DNA of 64,000 nt from Blasia pusilla (Eukaryota > Marchantiophyta > Marchantiopsida > Blasiales), in assembly GCA_050084515.1 (NCBI GenBank), contig CM114272.1:5208001-5272000 (forward strand), in the 5' to 3' direction. Positions 11,636 to 24,180 of the stretch are shown here, one piece after another. The notes below the pieces were generated by a model. The model was not told the origin of the DNA, ran no database searches, and saw only the letters and a list, made by a program, of their open reading frames with translations. The position numbers were made by a program, and so were the translations under genes. Within the stretch, counting starts at the first letter, position 1. The number at the start of each line of letters is the position of its first letter.

Positions 11636-12499
11636 TTTTGATAATTTGATCTAGCATATGATACTTACTGATCCACTGATTTCAAAGCTTTCATTGTTGA
11701 TATTTTTGCCGAACCAATCAGTTTTCTATTTCTGCCAACTAAGATCTTCTATGGAAATTTATTTTGAGAATAGCATGAGATTAGACTTTAGAATCATAAG
11801 TTTACTGCCATGATAAGTCATAGAAGTTATTGTTGAGCACTTAGTAGCACTTGAGAAAAAGGCTTTGAATATATGAAGGAGGAAGGGCTAGCAAATCCAA
11901 ACGTGATTCATGGATAAATGAGGTGAATCAACCCAAGGATCTGAATCTAAAACCCGATGCGAGTTGATGCTCAATGGGTATCCGAAGACCAAGGTACATG
12001 GATATGAACCTTGGCTTAGTGATCTGAAAGTGTGAGCCATGCGTTGTCGTATAGTAAAATCAGCCAGTGTGTAAACTCCTTCCTTGTTAAGTGTTAGATA
12101 GAGTTTTATTAGTATTAAGTAAATTATCTTAGGAAAAGGAAATTCTCATGTTTAAACCTCTTATGATGCCTCTTTTATGCGGGCCCAACTTTAGGAAAAG
12201 AGTTAATAAATAGAAGATGACTTTATAAAAGTAAAGTAGTGAGGTTGGTGCTTTAATGAAAAGCAAAAGTATTCTTGGTTGATGGCTAGGTTAGTTGGGG
12301 TAATTTGGAAAATATCAAGTGGACAAAAGAGGATATTTTGGAAGAGATAAGAGGAAATCTACTTGTGTCAAAATGTGATTGGCTAAGCCTTGAGAGAAAG
12401 CCATGTGGCACAAGATAAGATTAGTTTTATTTTGTACTCTTAGGATTCTTCCTATCGTCACATATGGAAGGACATGGGATTGTACTTTGTATGTCCTTA

Positions 12500-12815
12500 T
12501 ATAACGATCCATGGATGTCAATAGTCCTACTCAAGTAGGTTTTAACACTAGTTGTGATATCTTCCTCGTGTACAAGCATAAAATAGTTCATAGGGATTTT
12601 ATAATTAGGAATTTCAGTGTCCGATGTTACGAAGTGATCGCCTCGGCACTTCCATTTGTGATACCTATCGTGAGAGAATGGAGAGTATACATAATAATTT
12701 TATATTGAAAAAGGAAAAATTCTCAGAGAATTCACCTTGCATCGACCATGTTTGCCGCAGCTAAAAGGTCTGCCCTTACTCGAAGAAAGGCTCTCGACAC
12801 GACAGCGTTATCTCG
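12500..12815. repeat. Dispersed repeat copy, inverted partner of 4870-5148
   Basis: Its reverse complement matches 4870-5148 over roughly 270 bp. It continues past the point where copia interrupts the other copy, so it shows part of the uninterrupted sequence. Only a few bases beyond the copia right end (CTACTT) resemble this continuation. Confidence 0.65.
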
Positions 12816-12829
12816 ACTTGTCAATCATT

Positions 12830-13180
12830 GAGATAAGTAGACGAGACCCTGTTAGTACGGCCATGGTCACAAATTACCTAAAAGTATATGTATATGTTGG
12901 GGCACCATCATTGGATCCCGAGTACTTAAGGAGAAAAGTTTCTCAACTCCTAAAGACTAAGAGAGCGAGTTTGAAGGCCTATTGGATTAAACAAGGGGGT
13001 CATCGAGATGTCCCATGCCACCCTGAAGCAAAGGGATTGGAGTGGGGATGCATGATAGATTATTGGATTTTTGAAACAAGCAAGTTTAAGGCCCAACAAA
13101 TATAGAAGGCCCGCTCACATATTGTGAATTTGAACTACAGTGGCCGGGGAGGCTTGGAGGGTTTCGTTGTAAGCACAACA
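12830..13180 (+). pseudogene. Plant transposase-like fragment (Ptta/En/Spm type)
   Basis: The frame ending at 13105 has LRRKVSQLLKTKRASLKAYW, then GGHRDVPCHPEAKGLEWGCM and DYWIFETSKFK, and after a stop NLNYSGRGGLEGF. The order (K-rich helix, GG, W-x-x-M-x-D-x-W, then an HxxG-like end) resembles the plant En/Spm or Ptta transposase domain found in CACTA elements. No TNP2-type DDE core was recognised nearby. It is a fragment at best and its assignment is a family-pattern judgement. Confidence 0.45.
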
Positions 13181-15350
13181 CTTGCTCTTAATCCTTATGT
13201 TGTATTTTCTATTACTGCTAATACCTTCACCAGAAATATAGAAGGGACTTCATTTCAATCATTGGAGTCGTATGTCTTTCCATTATGTTGGATTCTTTTA
13301 ATATGGCCTGATTCCATTATGTTGGATTCTTTTAATATGACTTGATTCACTATACTGTGATGGAATTATGGATTAGGGAACACATGGGGGAGGAGTTCCA
13401 TCGAAAAGTGTGCCCCTAGGTCAAGAGATACCATCTTCCTACCCTATGGATAGCCAGTTCAGTGGGCCCTCAAGGGTGAGAAGTCAGTGGCCATTTCAAA
13501 TAAGTTCTTTTGAGACTAGGTTTAGGATTTGCAAGCATGGTCCACTCTTCTAGTTAGTTTTTGTCGTTACTACCATCATTCATCCATATAGACTTGATAT
13601 TATGCTTGGGTTGTGTAAGGAGGAGATTCAACCCTCACTTCCTAGCTCCATGATGGGGAAAGTAGATTAGATGAAGGCATGCAAGACATGAGGTCCCAGT
13701 TGGAAACAACACAAAAACAACACAAGAGCAAGTGTAATGAAATTCACACAAGCCACCGTCAACTAGAAGAGAAGTTAAATACACTGATGGGGATGGTGGC
13801 ACAAATGGTAAAAAGTGATTGAGTAGTTCCTTCAAGTGGAAGAGTAGAACCTAGAGTTGAGAAGATTTCTTCTATGCCAAAGAGTAAGACCACCATTGAA
13901 AATTGGCTCTGATTTTTAATTATGCTATATTTTAGTATTTTGAGCCTTGGATACAAACCTATCAAATTTTTTCAATTAGACCATTATTTTGATCTCTCTC
14001 TCTCTCTCTCTCTCTGTGCACTGTCCAATTGCAACCAGGTCGTAGGGTCTATGGTCTCCTAGATTTTTCAAGCACTACTTAATGAGTGCATACTCTCTCT
14101 GTCTATCTCTATCATCATAAAAAGAAAATCTTACTATCAAAGAAGTGATTGCTAGTAGAGCTAAGATGGTTTTAGAGACACGAGACGAGTTGAAGATCTC
14201 ACCAAAGAGGAAGAGAGAGGTGCAAGTGGTTGAAGGTAGTATTTTTCTTTAGCATCCAATATTTCCGAAGGCCCATGGGGAAAGTATCCATTTCACATTG
14301 TTGTTTTTTTTTGTTATGCTTAATCAAAGAATGAACATTTCTTTGTTGGGTTTTTTTTCTTATTAAAGGATGACTAAGAAAATTGGAGTATTCTTTTCTC
14401 ATAAGAAAATAAGACCATATCTTGCTCATCTTTCTTGTTGTTTTAAAGGTGCAGAGAAGTGTTGTTGTGAAGATGTGAATGTTGAGGAGAAGAAAAAGCT
14501 AAATGGTGCTTCTAGTATGGTTTCCGGAGGTAATGGCATAAGTCTCAAATTTTTTAATTTCACTCCACTCATGAAGTTCTTAAATAAAAAATATGTAGAC
14601 AAAAATCAGTAAGTGTACATGCTGCTTGGTCCTTGAAATACATTGATAGGGAGTGAACAAGGGGTGATTATTTTTCTGTTATGAATGAACTGAATTACTC
14701 AGGCGTGGTGATGAATGGTTCATCTCGTCTGAGATAGACATGAGAAAAAATTCATTTGTCTTTCATATATTTTTCTAGAGAATATAAATCATTGTACCTT
14801 GTTCTTGCAGATTTCCCAAGCATAGACATCAACATCTCCCCAAAGAAGAAGAAGAAGATTCATGCAACAAGTGATGTGGCTGGAAGTCTTGGAAGTGCCA
14901 CTGAGGGTGAACTCAAAGGAATCAATCACAAAAAACAATGAGTAATCTTCCATGAGCAATAATTTTTAGATCTTATGTTTTGATATTTTTTGGTTCTACA
15001 TACTAAATATCCCTACATTTCCCTATGCATGGTATGCCTTGTAGTATTCTTATAATCCGTAACTAGCCAAGTGGCACTTGTGAGATTTTCAAGAAACCTA
15101 CCAATAAACGGATAGACCTTCACCCAGGTAACCCAAGTAAATTTTATACTTGCAAATGTATCTCAATCATTTACTACCTTATTGCAATTATGGAATTTGC
15201 AGTTGCATGTGGGGGACGAGCTGCATCTCACCCAACTAAAGCTCTGTAGGAACATCTTGGATGTTGGTGTTATTTTTGGCTTGAGTGGTCGTGAGAAGTT
15301 CCATGGGAAGGGTATTGCCCCTAGTATGGTTCGAGTAGCAAGGTTGCATG
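13181..15350. other. Low-complexity spacer with minor exon-like pieces
   Basis: AT-rich sequence with a (TC)n run at 13993-14015. A Lys-rich piece at ~14821-14938 (SPKKKKKIHATSDVAGSLGS) and the frame 15182-15360 (LHLTQLKLCRNILDVGVIFG) follow T-rich tracts ending in AG, so they might be exons of the fragmentary gene upstream. No family is recognised. Confidence 0.35.
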
Positions 15351-16309
15351 TGGACAAAGTCCATGTTTGTGGACTTATGTCCGTCCTATGGAAGGACTTG
15401 TCCGCATGGGCCCCATCTTTCCCTTCTTTCTCAATCCCCTTACTTGCCTTCGTGTTCTATACTCCCCCATTTCTTCTTTCCTCCACGTCCACTCCCTCCT
15501 ACTTCATTGCTCCTTTCATCATTGCCTTGCCTTCCATCATGGACTAAAAGTGTGTGGGTGGGGGCTAGTATTCTGGCAGGAGAGAAGAAAAGAGGAGAGG
15601 AAGAGAGGAAGAGAAGAGAGTCTCTTAAAAAAAAGGGCAGAATTCGCCTTATCTCTTCAAAAAAATTTGACATTATGGAAATTTTTGTTTGCTTTCAAAT
15701 TCATGAAATCTTTAGAAGAGAGTAGCAAGTGGACCACATTCGGGCCTAAAGTAACCTTCTTTTTCCAAATTTGGAAATATAAGTAGACATCATAAGACCA
15801 CTACAAACATCCTTCCATCACTCTCCATGTGAGCCCAATTTTCTTCAAAAGTAGCAATTTCATCTCAATGAAAGGTTCAAATAAAGACTCTAACTATGGT
15901 CTCAATAGACTCCTGTGCCCTTCAAGGTTTAACTTCTTTGAAGATGTGGTTGACATTATGGATTGTTGACTCTTCTTGCAAAAGGAATTAAATATCCCGT
16001 CCAATCAATATTCATCCATGAGGGGGTTTTCCACAACAGAACAAATCACTCATCAGTGATGGTAGCCGAAGACTTTCATGACATCATTGGATGATGTTGG
16101 CTCATGAATGGGTGCATAAAGTATACCATGGAATGCTGGGCGTTTAACAACCTGGTTTCAGCATTATCTTAGCCGCTGAGAAATATATGCATTAAGAAGA
16201 AAATATGATCAGATTGAGATAAAAATTGAACCGAAAGGTTAATAGCTGTCAGGAGTAAAGAGGAACCGATGCACCCATGTCCCTTCATTCAGACCCTAAA
16301 TGTCAAAAT

Positions 16310-16675
16310 CTGACAGGTTGTACCCCTTCCAACCCGTCGGAATCCGACAGGTTGCAACTATTGCAGCCCATCAGAATATGATGGATTGCACCCCTTGCAA
16401 GCAAGCACACCACAAAAAAAGAATGATCTTGACAAGTGATTCCATTTCGCCCTGCACCCCATGAGAATCCGATAGGTTGGGAATCCAACATGAGAATCCG
16501 ACAGGTAGTAGGAATCAAACACGTCTCTGAAATACTGTTAGAGAAGAATGGTGTGACGATAATGGGGGAACGAGGCAAAACTGAAGCAGCCTGCCAGAAT
16601 GCCTAAAAAGTTGGACTAATAGGAAAAGAATGAGATCACTCAAGCAGCCAACCTGTCGGAATCCGACAAATTGCT
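16310..16675. repeat. Palindromic repeat cluster, 3' flank of element C
   Basis: Several decayed copies of the 27-nt palindrome, clearest at 16331-16355 and 16649-16673 (AACCTGTCGG, then CCGACAAATTGC). The same flank is present at 37010-37150 and 38540-38710. Confidence 0.75.
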
Positions 16676-16869
16676 TGAAAGGGGTTTAAAATATTGTGAC
16701 AATTGCAAGCCTTCGGAATCCAACTAGTTGCAAAATAAACAGCCTCGAGTAGATAGACCAACACAATCGACAAGAACAAAAAAAAATTCAGCAAAAGTTT
16801 ACAAAACCCATCATGGTTCAAAAACTTCTTGTCCTTTATTACATCCGAGGGAAGCTCGGAAATGTATAT

Positions 16870-18843
16870 TCGATCTAGTCTATGATTTCTTTAGCCTCGT
16901 CATCTACAAATTTACTCCTAACTCTCCTAGGTTCCTATACAAAAGGAATGTCTTGGGATACAAGTGGCTCCTCTAGCCGATTGTAGACGGGGATTGTAAA
17001 TATTGGGGAATTCGAGAGCCTTGGCCCCCCCCTAGGTACACCATAACGGTCCCATAAGGCCTTCCTCGACAATAAATCTTGTATGCTCTACAAGATGACA
17101 CCCATCCAATATCAATATGTGCTCCATCCTTGGAAAGCACTAAATCCCTACTCCAAAATGCTTCAGTCAAGCTGGGTCCAATAAATATTTGAACTCACTT
17201 GTCGTTGTCCGATAGCTCTTCCAGAATTACTGTCGGCTTTGCCCTCCCAATTTTCAGAATAGTAGGAAGTGACAATGGTGTCACTATCAACTGTGGAACT
17301 TTTTGGAACAGGAGGTGCTGGCTTTGGAGGAGAGCTGTGTACTCCCACTAGCCTCTCGTTATTTGCCTTTGCCTCTTTGCAATGGTCAAAAAGTTATGGC
17401 CTTCCCTCAAGGCAGAGAATGTTCCTACCAGTCTTCGAGGAGCCTCTAATACTCGCCCTCGATAGGCCCACTAAGTCAAAGATCAAGTCACCCGGCCTCG
17501 AGCAGAGCTTGATGAGCGTTTGCATTCCCGCATCGAGCAGAAATATTGTTCCCTATGTCTCCACAGGGCACGGCCTCTTTTTTGACCGTCCACCCTGAAC
17601 CGCACACGGAAGCTCCTTATGGAAAAGTCTAATCGGCATTTAGCCAGTACAGAATTGGAAAGCTAAAATCTTTTCGACCAGTATTCATAGTAGCTTTCAA
17701 AGCTATTCTTTTTTGGGTACCCGATTTTGCAAATGACTTCTCCCTTCCTCCGAGTAAGGGGGTCCCATCCTGCATGTAAATTCCGGGGGGAATTATAGAG
17801 ACTATCTAAGATGTACCCATCGGAGTATGGATCCAGTGGATCAGGTATCTTGAATACTTGGAAGTTGTGCTCGAGCCTTACAAAGCAATAGACAAATGAG
17901 TGGTCCATCTGTAAACAAGCAGGTGGAAAATAATGTGAGCAAAAAGAAAAAGCTAGTAGACCACTGGTCTACTCTCAATATAGTGACACAATGTGCAACC
18001 CGTCAGGATCCGACGGGTTGCTTATTTGGCTAGGCAGAGGCGCAACTTGTCGGAGTCTGACGGGTTGCTTTTCAACCCATCATACTATTCCATAGCGATT
18101 ACCAACCCATCCAAACTTGGCCTATAGGCCTGACAGAACAGCAACCTGTCAAAGTTCGATGGCTTGGCCATGAGCAACCCGTCGGAAGCCGACAGGTTGC
18201 TCATCTTTCCGGACAAAACCTTCACCAGTCGGAGTCCGATGGCTGGCTTACAACTGAATACGATCGTTAAGAGTTGAGAACTTACAAATATGAGAGTAAC
18301 CCGTTGCTTTCAAACGGGTTGCATCACTCTAGAAACATGTGGAAAAGCAGTGCTACTTGCAACCCGTCGGGTTCTGACGGGTTGCAATCTATGGAGACTT
18401 ATTGGTGAATTTGCAACCCGTCGCTTTTAGACAGATTGAAACACCCCAGACACAAGCTATTAGGATCCGACGGGTTAAATTTCTATTCAAACTCAATTCG
18501 TTGAAAACGAGGACTTACGCGGACTTGAGTCGTCCTCGATCCGAGTGGATACTCATTTTTAATAACCCGTGATTGCGCCGTCCTCCACTTCAGCAACCTC
18601 TTCACGCAATGAAGGTTGAAGAGCTCATCTTTGCTCCCTCCAATGAGGACCAAGAAAGAACCCCTCTCGTTGAGATACACGTCGGCAAAAGAAAACAACA
18701 ACGCGATCTGGTCGTACAAAAGCGGGACATTCCAGTGTAGGACAGTGTTAGACATATTTTGGCCCACAAGCAAGACCCAGAAGGAAAATCCGCAATGAGG
18801 AGGTTCACCGCCACCTCCTCAACAACCCCATGCACCGTCCAAG
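16870..18843 (-). pseudogene. DNA methyltransferase-like gene, copy C, 3' part
   Basis: Exon 3 end (18843-18483): VVEEVAVNLLIADFPSG, WNVPLLYDQIALLFSFAD, then GGSKDELFNLHCVKRLLKWR, ending at a GTAAGT donor. The intron (about 17910-18482) holds palindromic repeats and ends TTTACAG. Exon 4 starts MDHSFVYCFVRLEHNF and reaches PGDLIFDLVGLSRASI, GRNILCLEG and ILEELSDNDK at ~17205. A tail exon with GAHIDIGWVSSCRAYKIYCR follows at ~17115. Several frameshifts and stops interrupt it. Where element A has a stop (35401) this copy keeps a glutamine codon, so the two copies decayed independently. Confidence 0.7.
17990..18475. repeat. Palindromic repeat cluster in methyltransferase intron, copy C
   Basis: Six or more copies, for example near 17995, 18042, 18143, 18174, 18358 and 18412, with arms such as GCAACCCGTC and CCGACGGGTTGC. 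The homologous intron of element A (34798-35352) has its own set. Confidence 0.85.
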
Positions 18844-18851
18844 GGGCGTGC

Positions 18852-20083
18852 TGTAATGTATAAGAGTTTCTATTTTACAGTCGTTTACTCAGTTCGATCC
18901 CCAAGAGGATCATTGTTTGATGAAAAGAGAGTTTGAAATTACAATTCTGTTGTAATAGTTGTATTTAAATATGTATGATTTATATTCAATGTCTTATCAA
19001 TATCTTCGGATCTTTCTAGGTACCAAAGTTTCTTTTCTCAATTCTCTCTAGTGGAGTTGACAGCACGCTCAGGTAGATTTCCTCTCGATATCAAGAAACC
19101 TCACAGAGACCTCAACATGAAAGCTAGCTTCTCCTACTTTCGGAACTCAATCCGTCTCGGCAGGCTACTCTCTGTAAAACAGATTTCCTACAATCTTTAT
19201 GTTGATTATTTCATTGATGAGAAAGATTCGCCTGATTCACTCGTCACTCTGTAGACCCAAAAAGACTACTCAGACATAAGCATCGCGCATCAGAATGAAT
19301 GAATGATTGCTTCACTACTCCATCAAGAATGAGAAAGCTTCAAAGTGCATACAAGCTTGAGAGGGTACTACTCCCTTGCTCGGACCATTCCTACAGCATG
19401 AGGACTTTGTAAGAGAATGATAATGATAGCTACTTCTATGTTTCTTAAATACTCTCTGAAGGAGGAGTGATCCAAAGATTCGAAACGTTCTTGATGAAGC
19501 CGGTGTCTCTTCAACTTTTGTAACTACGTAGATCTATGGTGCTCTTTGCTTTTCCTATGATCCCTATGAATCCGCAGAACAAAATTGTCATAACTACTAA
19601 TTTGATACAAAGGGTTGCGTCTCTTCTTATTCTAACTATGTGTCGCTTGAAATCACTGTCAATCTTAGCTTCACTTTGCTGCTAAGTCTGGACCTCTTTT
19701 GCTTCGTTTGAGGACGAAGCTCTTTCTCGTGATTTGAAGACAAAGCTCTTCATTCTTTGTTCTGGTTCCAGGTGCTTCGTTCTTCGTGCTTTATTATGCT
19801 TCGTTATAGAGCGAAGCACTTTGTAGATAGAGCTTCCTTGAGCTTCGTTATCGTTCCGAAGCTTCTTGCTGGGTCTTGAGACTTCGTTATTTTATTCTCC
19901 TCTCCTCTTAGGCAAATCCTTGATTTTCTATCTATCTGCCTTGTCCTTGGAGCTTCATGATTCACTTTAATCTTACTCATTCCTCTTCATAATAATAAAT
20001 AATAATCAAAATCATAATGTACAAGAGTCTTCGTTGAATAAAAAGATATATTTCTTCAAAAGTACAAATTTTAGGGTACCACA
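18852..20083 (-). repeat. Gypsy-1 3' LTR
   Basis: In plus orientation it runs from TGTAATGTATAAG to GGGTACCACA, with TG/CA ends, about 1.2 kb. On the minus strand a purine-rich tract (TTTGAGGGAGGAACCCAAAA, 20084-20103) directly precedes it. Its outer end falls inside the methyltransferase exon of element C. Repeated AGCTTCGTT/CGAAGC phrases occur at 19690-19870. No 5' LTR is present in the window. Confidence 0.7.
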
Positions 20084-20294
20084 TTTTGGGTTCCTCCCTC
20101 AAATGTGAGCCGCCCTGGCGAACACATCAAGATGTTTCTTCTAACTCCATAAAATTATCCTCTAAACTATCAAACTCAGGTGTAGGCGCAAAACGACCGT
20201 GAATAGTAGAAAGTTTGTTGATAATGTTGGGGGTGTGATTGCGCATTCTTTCTCGCGATTTATTAACAACTAGTTTACTTCCTAATACTTCGTT

Positions 20295-21971
20295 CTAGAC
20301 TAAGACATCAGATGGAGTAAATAATGGTATTTCTTCAAAAGTAATTGAGAGGTTGGGAGAAACTTCCGGGAGAGACTTCGTATGGTTGTCGAATTGGCGC
20401 TTCCAATGTTTGTTGACATAGTCGATCTCTTCGCTCATCTGTTGTTCAAAATTCTTGCTTGCTTGGTCGACTAACTCCTTGACATCTTTTGGGTCTAACT
20501 GTACTTTGTTGAGCAGCTTCTGTTCTGCCTCCAAGACAACGATCTTCCCTATAGCCTCCGACCACTACGCCACTAAGTCTCTGTTCGTTTCTTGATGTTC
20601 TTGAAGCAATTTCGAAGATTGAGCATGTTGTGTGGCCAATTTCTTGAATTCGTTGCTAACACGATGCATCTTGTGTCGATATTGTTGAATCAGTTGCGAA
20701 GCTTCCTTGACTGCAAAGCTAACTGATCAGCCCCACACTCTAGGTTAATCGCCAAGCTCTCCCATTGATGTGCGTTCGGTGCTTCGTACTGACTCTGGAC
20801 CAAGTCGCTTTGAACTCTGCTAAGCGTAGTCTTCGTGTCTTTGAGTTCTTGATCCCGCAGGTGAAGATTTGCTTCCGCCACTTTGCACTGTGCTTCATTC
20901 TCTGACGAAGCTTGGGCCCTATAGTTGAGGTCATCAAGGGCTTGTAAATACTCGTCCACCGTCGCTGTGTCTTCCAAGTGGAGAACATGTTGAAGTTGAT
21001 TCATGACCGGGACAGCTAAATTCAGGAACCACACCATGTCGTTGGCTATCTGAGATATGAGACGAAGTGCAGGACGGTGATCGCTAGCATGAGGCGTCTC
21101 GTCGGAGTCCTCTCGAGTTGCGGGTTGTGGTTCCGAGGATGTTTCAAAATTGACCTTGCTGCGCTTTGGTCTTGGCAATTCGGTGAACTCCTTGGCTTTC
21201 CCTGAAGCCGAAGTATGCGGATGTTGCTTTGGGGCTGCTTCTCGTGGCGGGGTGACTTCGCGGCTCCCACTAGTGACCGCTCCGCTCTTTCTTGGCAAGC
21301 GGATGGGAGTGACCTGCGACCAATCTAGCGCCTCGTCTGCCGTCAATTCCTGCTTATGAATATATAGATGGATTAAAAGAGGAGACAAGAATGACTTTGT
21401 GCTCAGATGAAGTGCTTCGAGCATTGCGCGTACGTGCCCATCCACAAAAGAAGCAAAGTCGACTCACGGTGCTTCGGGGTCAAGGTGCTGATTCCAAAGG
21501 ATATAGCACATCTTGACAAGCTTATTCGTGAGGTAGTAAGAACGAGCAGGATAAAACAAAGTCTTCACATGCTTGCAAAACTGTCCAAACAATGGCGGTA
21601 ACAACGAAGTAGCCTTGTAGATATTCCTGCCCAGGCAATCAGACGTTACACAACCGAGTGCCAAAAATCTTCGTGCTTTACGAGTAGTTCGGTGTCATAC
21701 TCGTACTCTGGAGCAGCCGGGAGCATATAAGTTGCTCGCCAGTCATCCGGCGTCCATTGTTGTGGTTGAGCTCGATATTGAAGACCCTTTCTTCGAAACT
21801 TGGCTGCTGCAGTCGAGGAGCGAAGCTCCTCGAGGAGTTCCCCGGATGTAAAGATCCAATTAGCTTGAAAGAAAGTCGCCAAAGATTGCTCTTCAAGCGC
21901 TTCGACCAACTCTGGTGACAGCTTGACCATAGGCATGGCCGCACTTCACAGAATGGGCGTGGAGTCTTCAC
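20295..21971 (-). pseudogene. 3' accessory ORF of gypsy-1
   Basis: This lies between integrase and 3' LTR, the position of env-like or accessory ORFs in plant Athila/Ogre-type elements. The N-terminal part has LATFFQANWIFTSGELLEEL and YRAQPQQWTPDDW. The middle (20690-21445, 251 aa frame) has a Pro/Ser/Lys-rich linker with RPKRSKVNFE, then a helical region. The C-terminal frame (20295-20534) has LDPKDVKELVDQASKNFEQQ and is probably coiled coil. Stops near 21440-21650 and 20535-20690 break it. Function unknown; it resembles ORFs that plant retroelements carry after pol, but I cannot name the domain. Confidence 0.55.
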
Positions 21972-22295
21972 GAGGCATGTTGGTAGGTTGATCTCGGTGA
22001 GCGCCCCGCTTTGGTTTGCTACGCAACTTTGTGGTGACTCCGTCCATGAAAATACTTGTGTGGTTCAGTAGGGACACTTATATAGTCCCAGCGTTATGCG
22101 GGCTCTTGGTGTTGGCGCCTGGACAGCAACAATCAGTTTGGTGCTTCGCTCCTTTGCAAAGCTCAAGAACTCTCACGCTTTGCGCCTCTGTGAAGCTCCC
22201 ATACATCACGCTTCGCGCTTTGCAAAGTTCCAGTATCCTCGCGCTTTGCCCTTTTGCGAAGCTTGAGGCAGTCGCTCACCCCTTTCCCTTCGGTT

Positions 22296-22605
22296 TCAGT
22301 CCAGGTAGGGTTGAGGCTCATAATACCGCCGAACATGCATCCCATTGACACGAGTGGGCAGGGATTTGCCTTGTAATGTCCCCAAATGTAGTGATCCGTT
22401 ATCATAGATGGCCAATACCCGGTAGGGTCCCATCCAATTTAATTTTAATTTTTCGGGGAACTTTAGCCGCCGATTATCGTACAACAGCACCAGGTCTCCA
22501 ACCCTTATAGATTGCGGCCGCAGATGTTGATCGTAACGTTGCTTGCGTTTGTTTTGCACATGTTTTGTCTGGCATAAAGCCAACGTGCGTGCTTCCTCCA
22601 ACGCA
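22296..22605 (-). pseudogene. Gypsy-1 integrase C-terminal domain
   Basis: The frame begins in the linker after the integrase core (QTKHVQNKRKQRYDQHL) and contains VGDLVLLYDNRR, LKLNWMGPYRVLAIYDNGS and LPTRVNGMHVRRYY, the GPY/F module. The catalytic DDE core is absent; it directly abuts reverse transcriptase sequence at ~22605-22620. Confidence 0.8.
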
Positions 22606-23530
22606 ACTAAGGTCTCATTCCTTCCTTGGAAAACTTCGCCGATTGCCTCGGTAATATCTGACGTGTCCCAAGAATCCTCTCAATTCTTGGAGATTGGTGG
22701 GTGGTTCCAAGGCGGCGATAATATCCACCTTGGCCTTGTCGACTTCAATTCCTTGAGCCGACACTCTGTGCCCCAACAAAATCCCTTGTTTCATGGCAAT
22801 ATACGATTTTTCTGGATGGAGGGACAAATGCACTTTGCGACAACGAGCAAGGGTTAATTCTAATTTTTCCAAGTGTTCGGCCTCTATACTGAAGATACAA
22901 AAATAGTCTTGGAAAATTTCAACAAACTTTCGCAGATACTCTTGGAAGATGGAGAACATCATTCGTTGGAAGGTAGCTGGCGCATTGCATAACCCAAAGG
23001 GCATCACACGATACGCAAAAGTTCCTCAGTCCGTGGTGAAAGTTGTGAGGGACCGATCTTTTTCTCGTATGGATACCTGGTTATAACCCAAGTATCCATC
23101 CAAGAAGGTATAACACTCGTGGCCGACAAGTTTGTCCAAAATACTATCAGTGAAAGGTAGGAGGTGATGGTCCTTTAAGGTGGCTGAATTCAATTTCCGA
23201 TAATCCTGGCACACTCTGATTTTTCCCGTTTTTTTTTTGGGTACAATCACAATGGGAGACACCCACTCGCTACTTAACACAGGATAAATTATTCCTGCCC
23301 CGAGACGCTGGTCGATTTCGTCCTTGACTAACAACGAATACTTCGGGTTGAGGCGATACTGCCTCATCCGTATCGGGACCGCACCTTCTTTTAGGTCAAT
23401 TCGGTGTTCACCATACCGTGCTGGAATGCCTGTCATTTCATCCATGGAGTATGCAAACACATCCAAATACTCAAACAACAACCTTTTATACTTAATGAGT
23501 TCGTTTGGAGACAAATCCGCCAAAAGGCGT
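22606..23530 (-). pseudogene. Gypsy-1 reverse transcriptase
   Basis: The frame 23026-23523 has YRLNPKYSLLVKDEIDQRL, SEWVSPIVIVPKKKTGKIRV and CQDYRKLN. The frame 22615-23007 has MMPFGLCNAPATFQRMM, the catalytic region as FQDYFCIFS (the usual DD pair is not intact), then LLGHRVSAQGIEVDKAKVD and LRGFLGHVRYYR. A stop and frame break near 23010-23025 separates them. RNase H is deleted after HVRYYRG. Confidence 0.85.
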
Positions 23531-23970
23531 AGAGACTTCTGACCTGTAATTAAGACCTGTACGTAGTCCTTTTCTTGAACCAGCTTCTCTTCCTCTCAGG
23601 TTGACTTCTGTTTGCTAGGTACCGACTCCTCGTCTATTTTGTAACATTCTAAATAATACACATTGGACGAGGACTCAGTAGCTGTAGTCTGCTCTTGATC
23701 AGACGTATAGCCTTCATTGGTCGGTGGCGTTTCTCCTTGGGGTGGTTGTGATTTCCACGACAGCTTGATGAATTGCTTTGAGACCTGGTTTGGAGCCTGG
23801 AACGTGAATCATCTCCTTTTCTAGTCCATAGTCACTCTCACACCGTACAACCAGGGTCTTCCAATAAGCAAAGGATAGCCTGTGGCTGTTAGGGGCTGCA
23901 ATACTAAGTAGTCCAACAGAAATAGCACCCCGCCGAGCATGGTCGGGATCTGAGTGAGTTGTATGAGGGG

Positions 23971-24180
23971 TCACTTTGGAGACTGATCCGCGAACCGCAG
24001 ATACTTGTCAGTGGGCTCGTACTCCGTGTATCCTAGTGCCCGGGCAGTCTGTTCCGTCATAATATTAATTCCGCTTCTTGAGTCAATGGGGACCTTCTTA
24101 ATGGTGTGTCCCTCAATCTCCACTTCTACCTCTAGTGCTCCCAAATCTTCCACTTTGATACGGAAGAGATCCACTACTGG
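23971..24180 (-). pseudogene. Gypsy-1 retropepsin-like protease
   Basis: The frame reads LGALEVEVEIEGHTIKKVPI, then DSRSGINIMTEQTARALGY, which fits a retroviral-type aspartic protease with the D-S/T-G triad replaced by DSRSG. It lies between the CCHC region and the RT. Confidence 0.65.

Larger units (their letters stand above)
15567..18851 (-). mobile_element. Element C: truncated copy of the ParB-methyltransferase DNA transposon
   Basis: Read on the minus strand, 18851 to 15567 follows element A from about 34480 to 37700: methyltransferase exon 3 end, repeat-filled intron, exon 4, tail exon, 3' flank, and a GAGA-rich terminus. The terminus phrase ATTCTGGCAGGAGAG followed by GAGGAAGAG repeats also occurs at the outer end of element B (37966). 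The inner side stops exactly at the gypsy-1 LTR, so gypsy-1 cut this copy. Confidence 0.75.
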
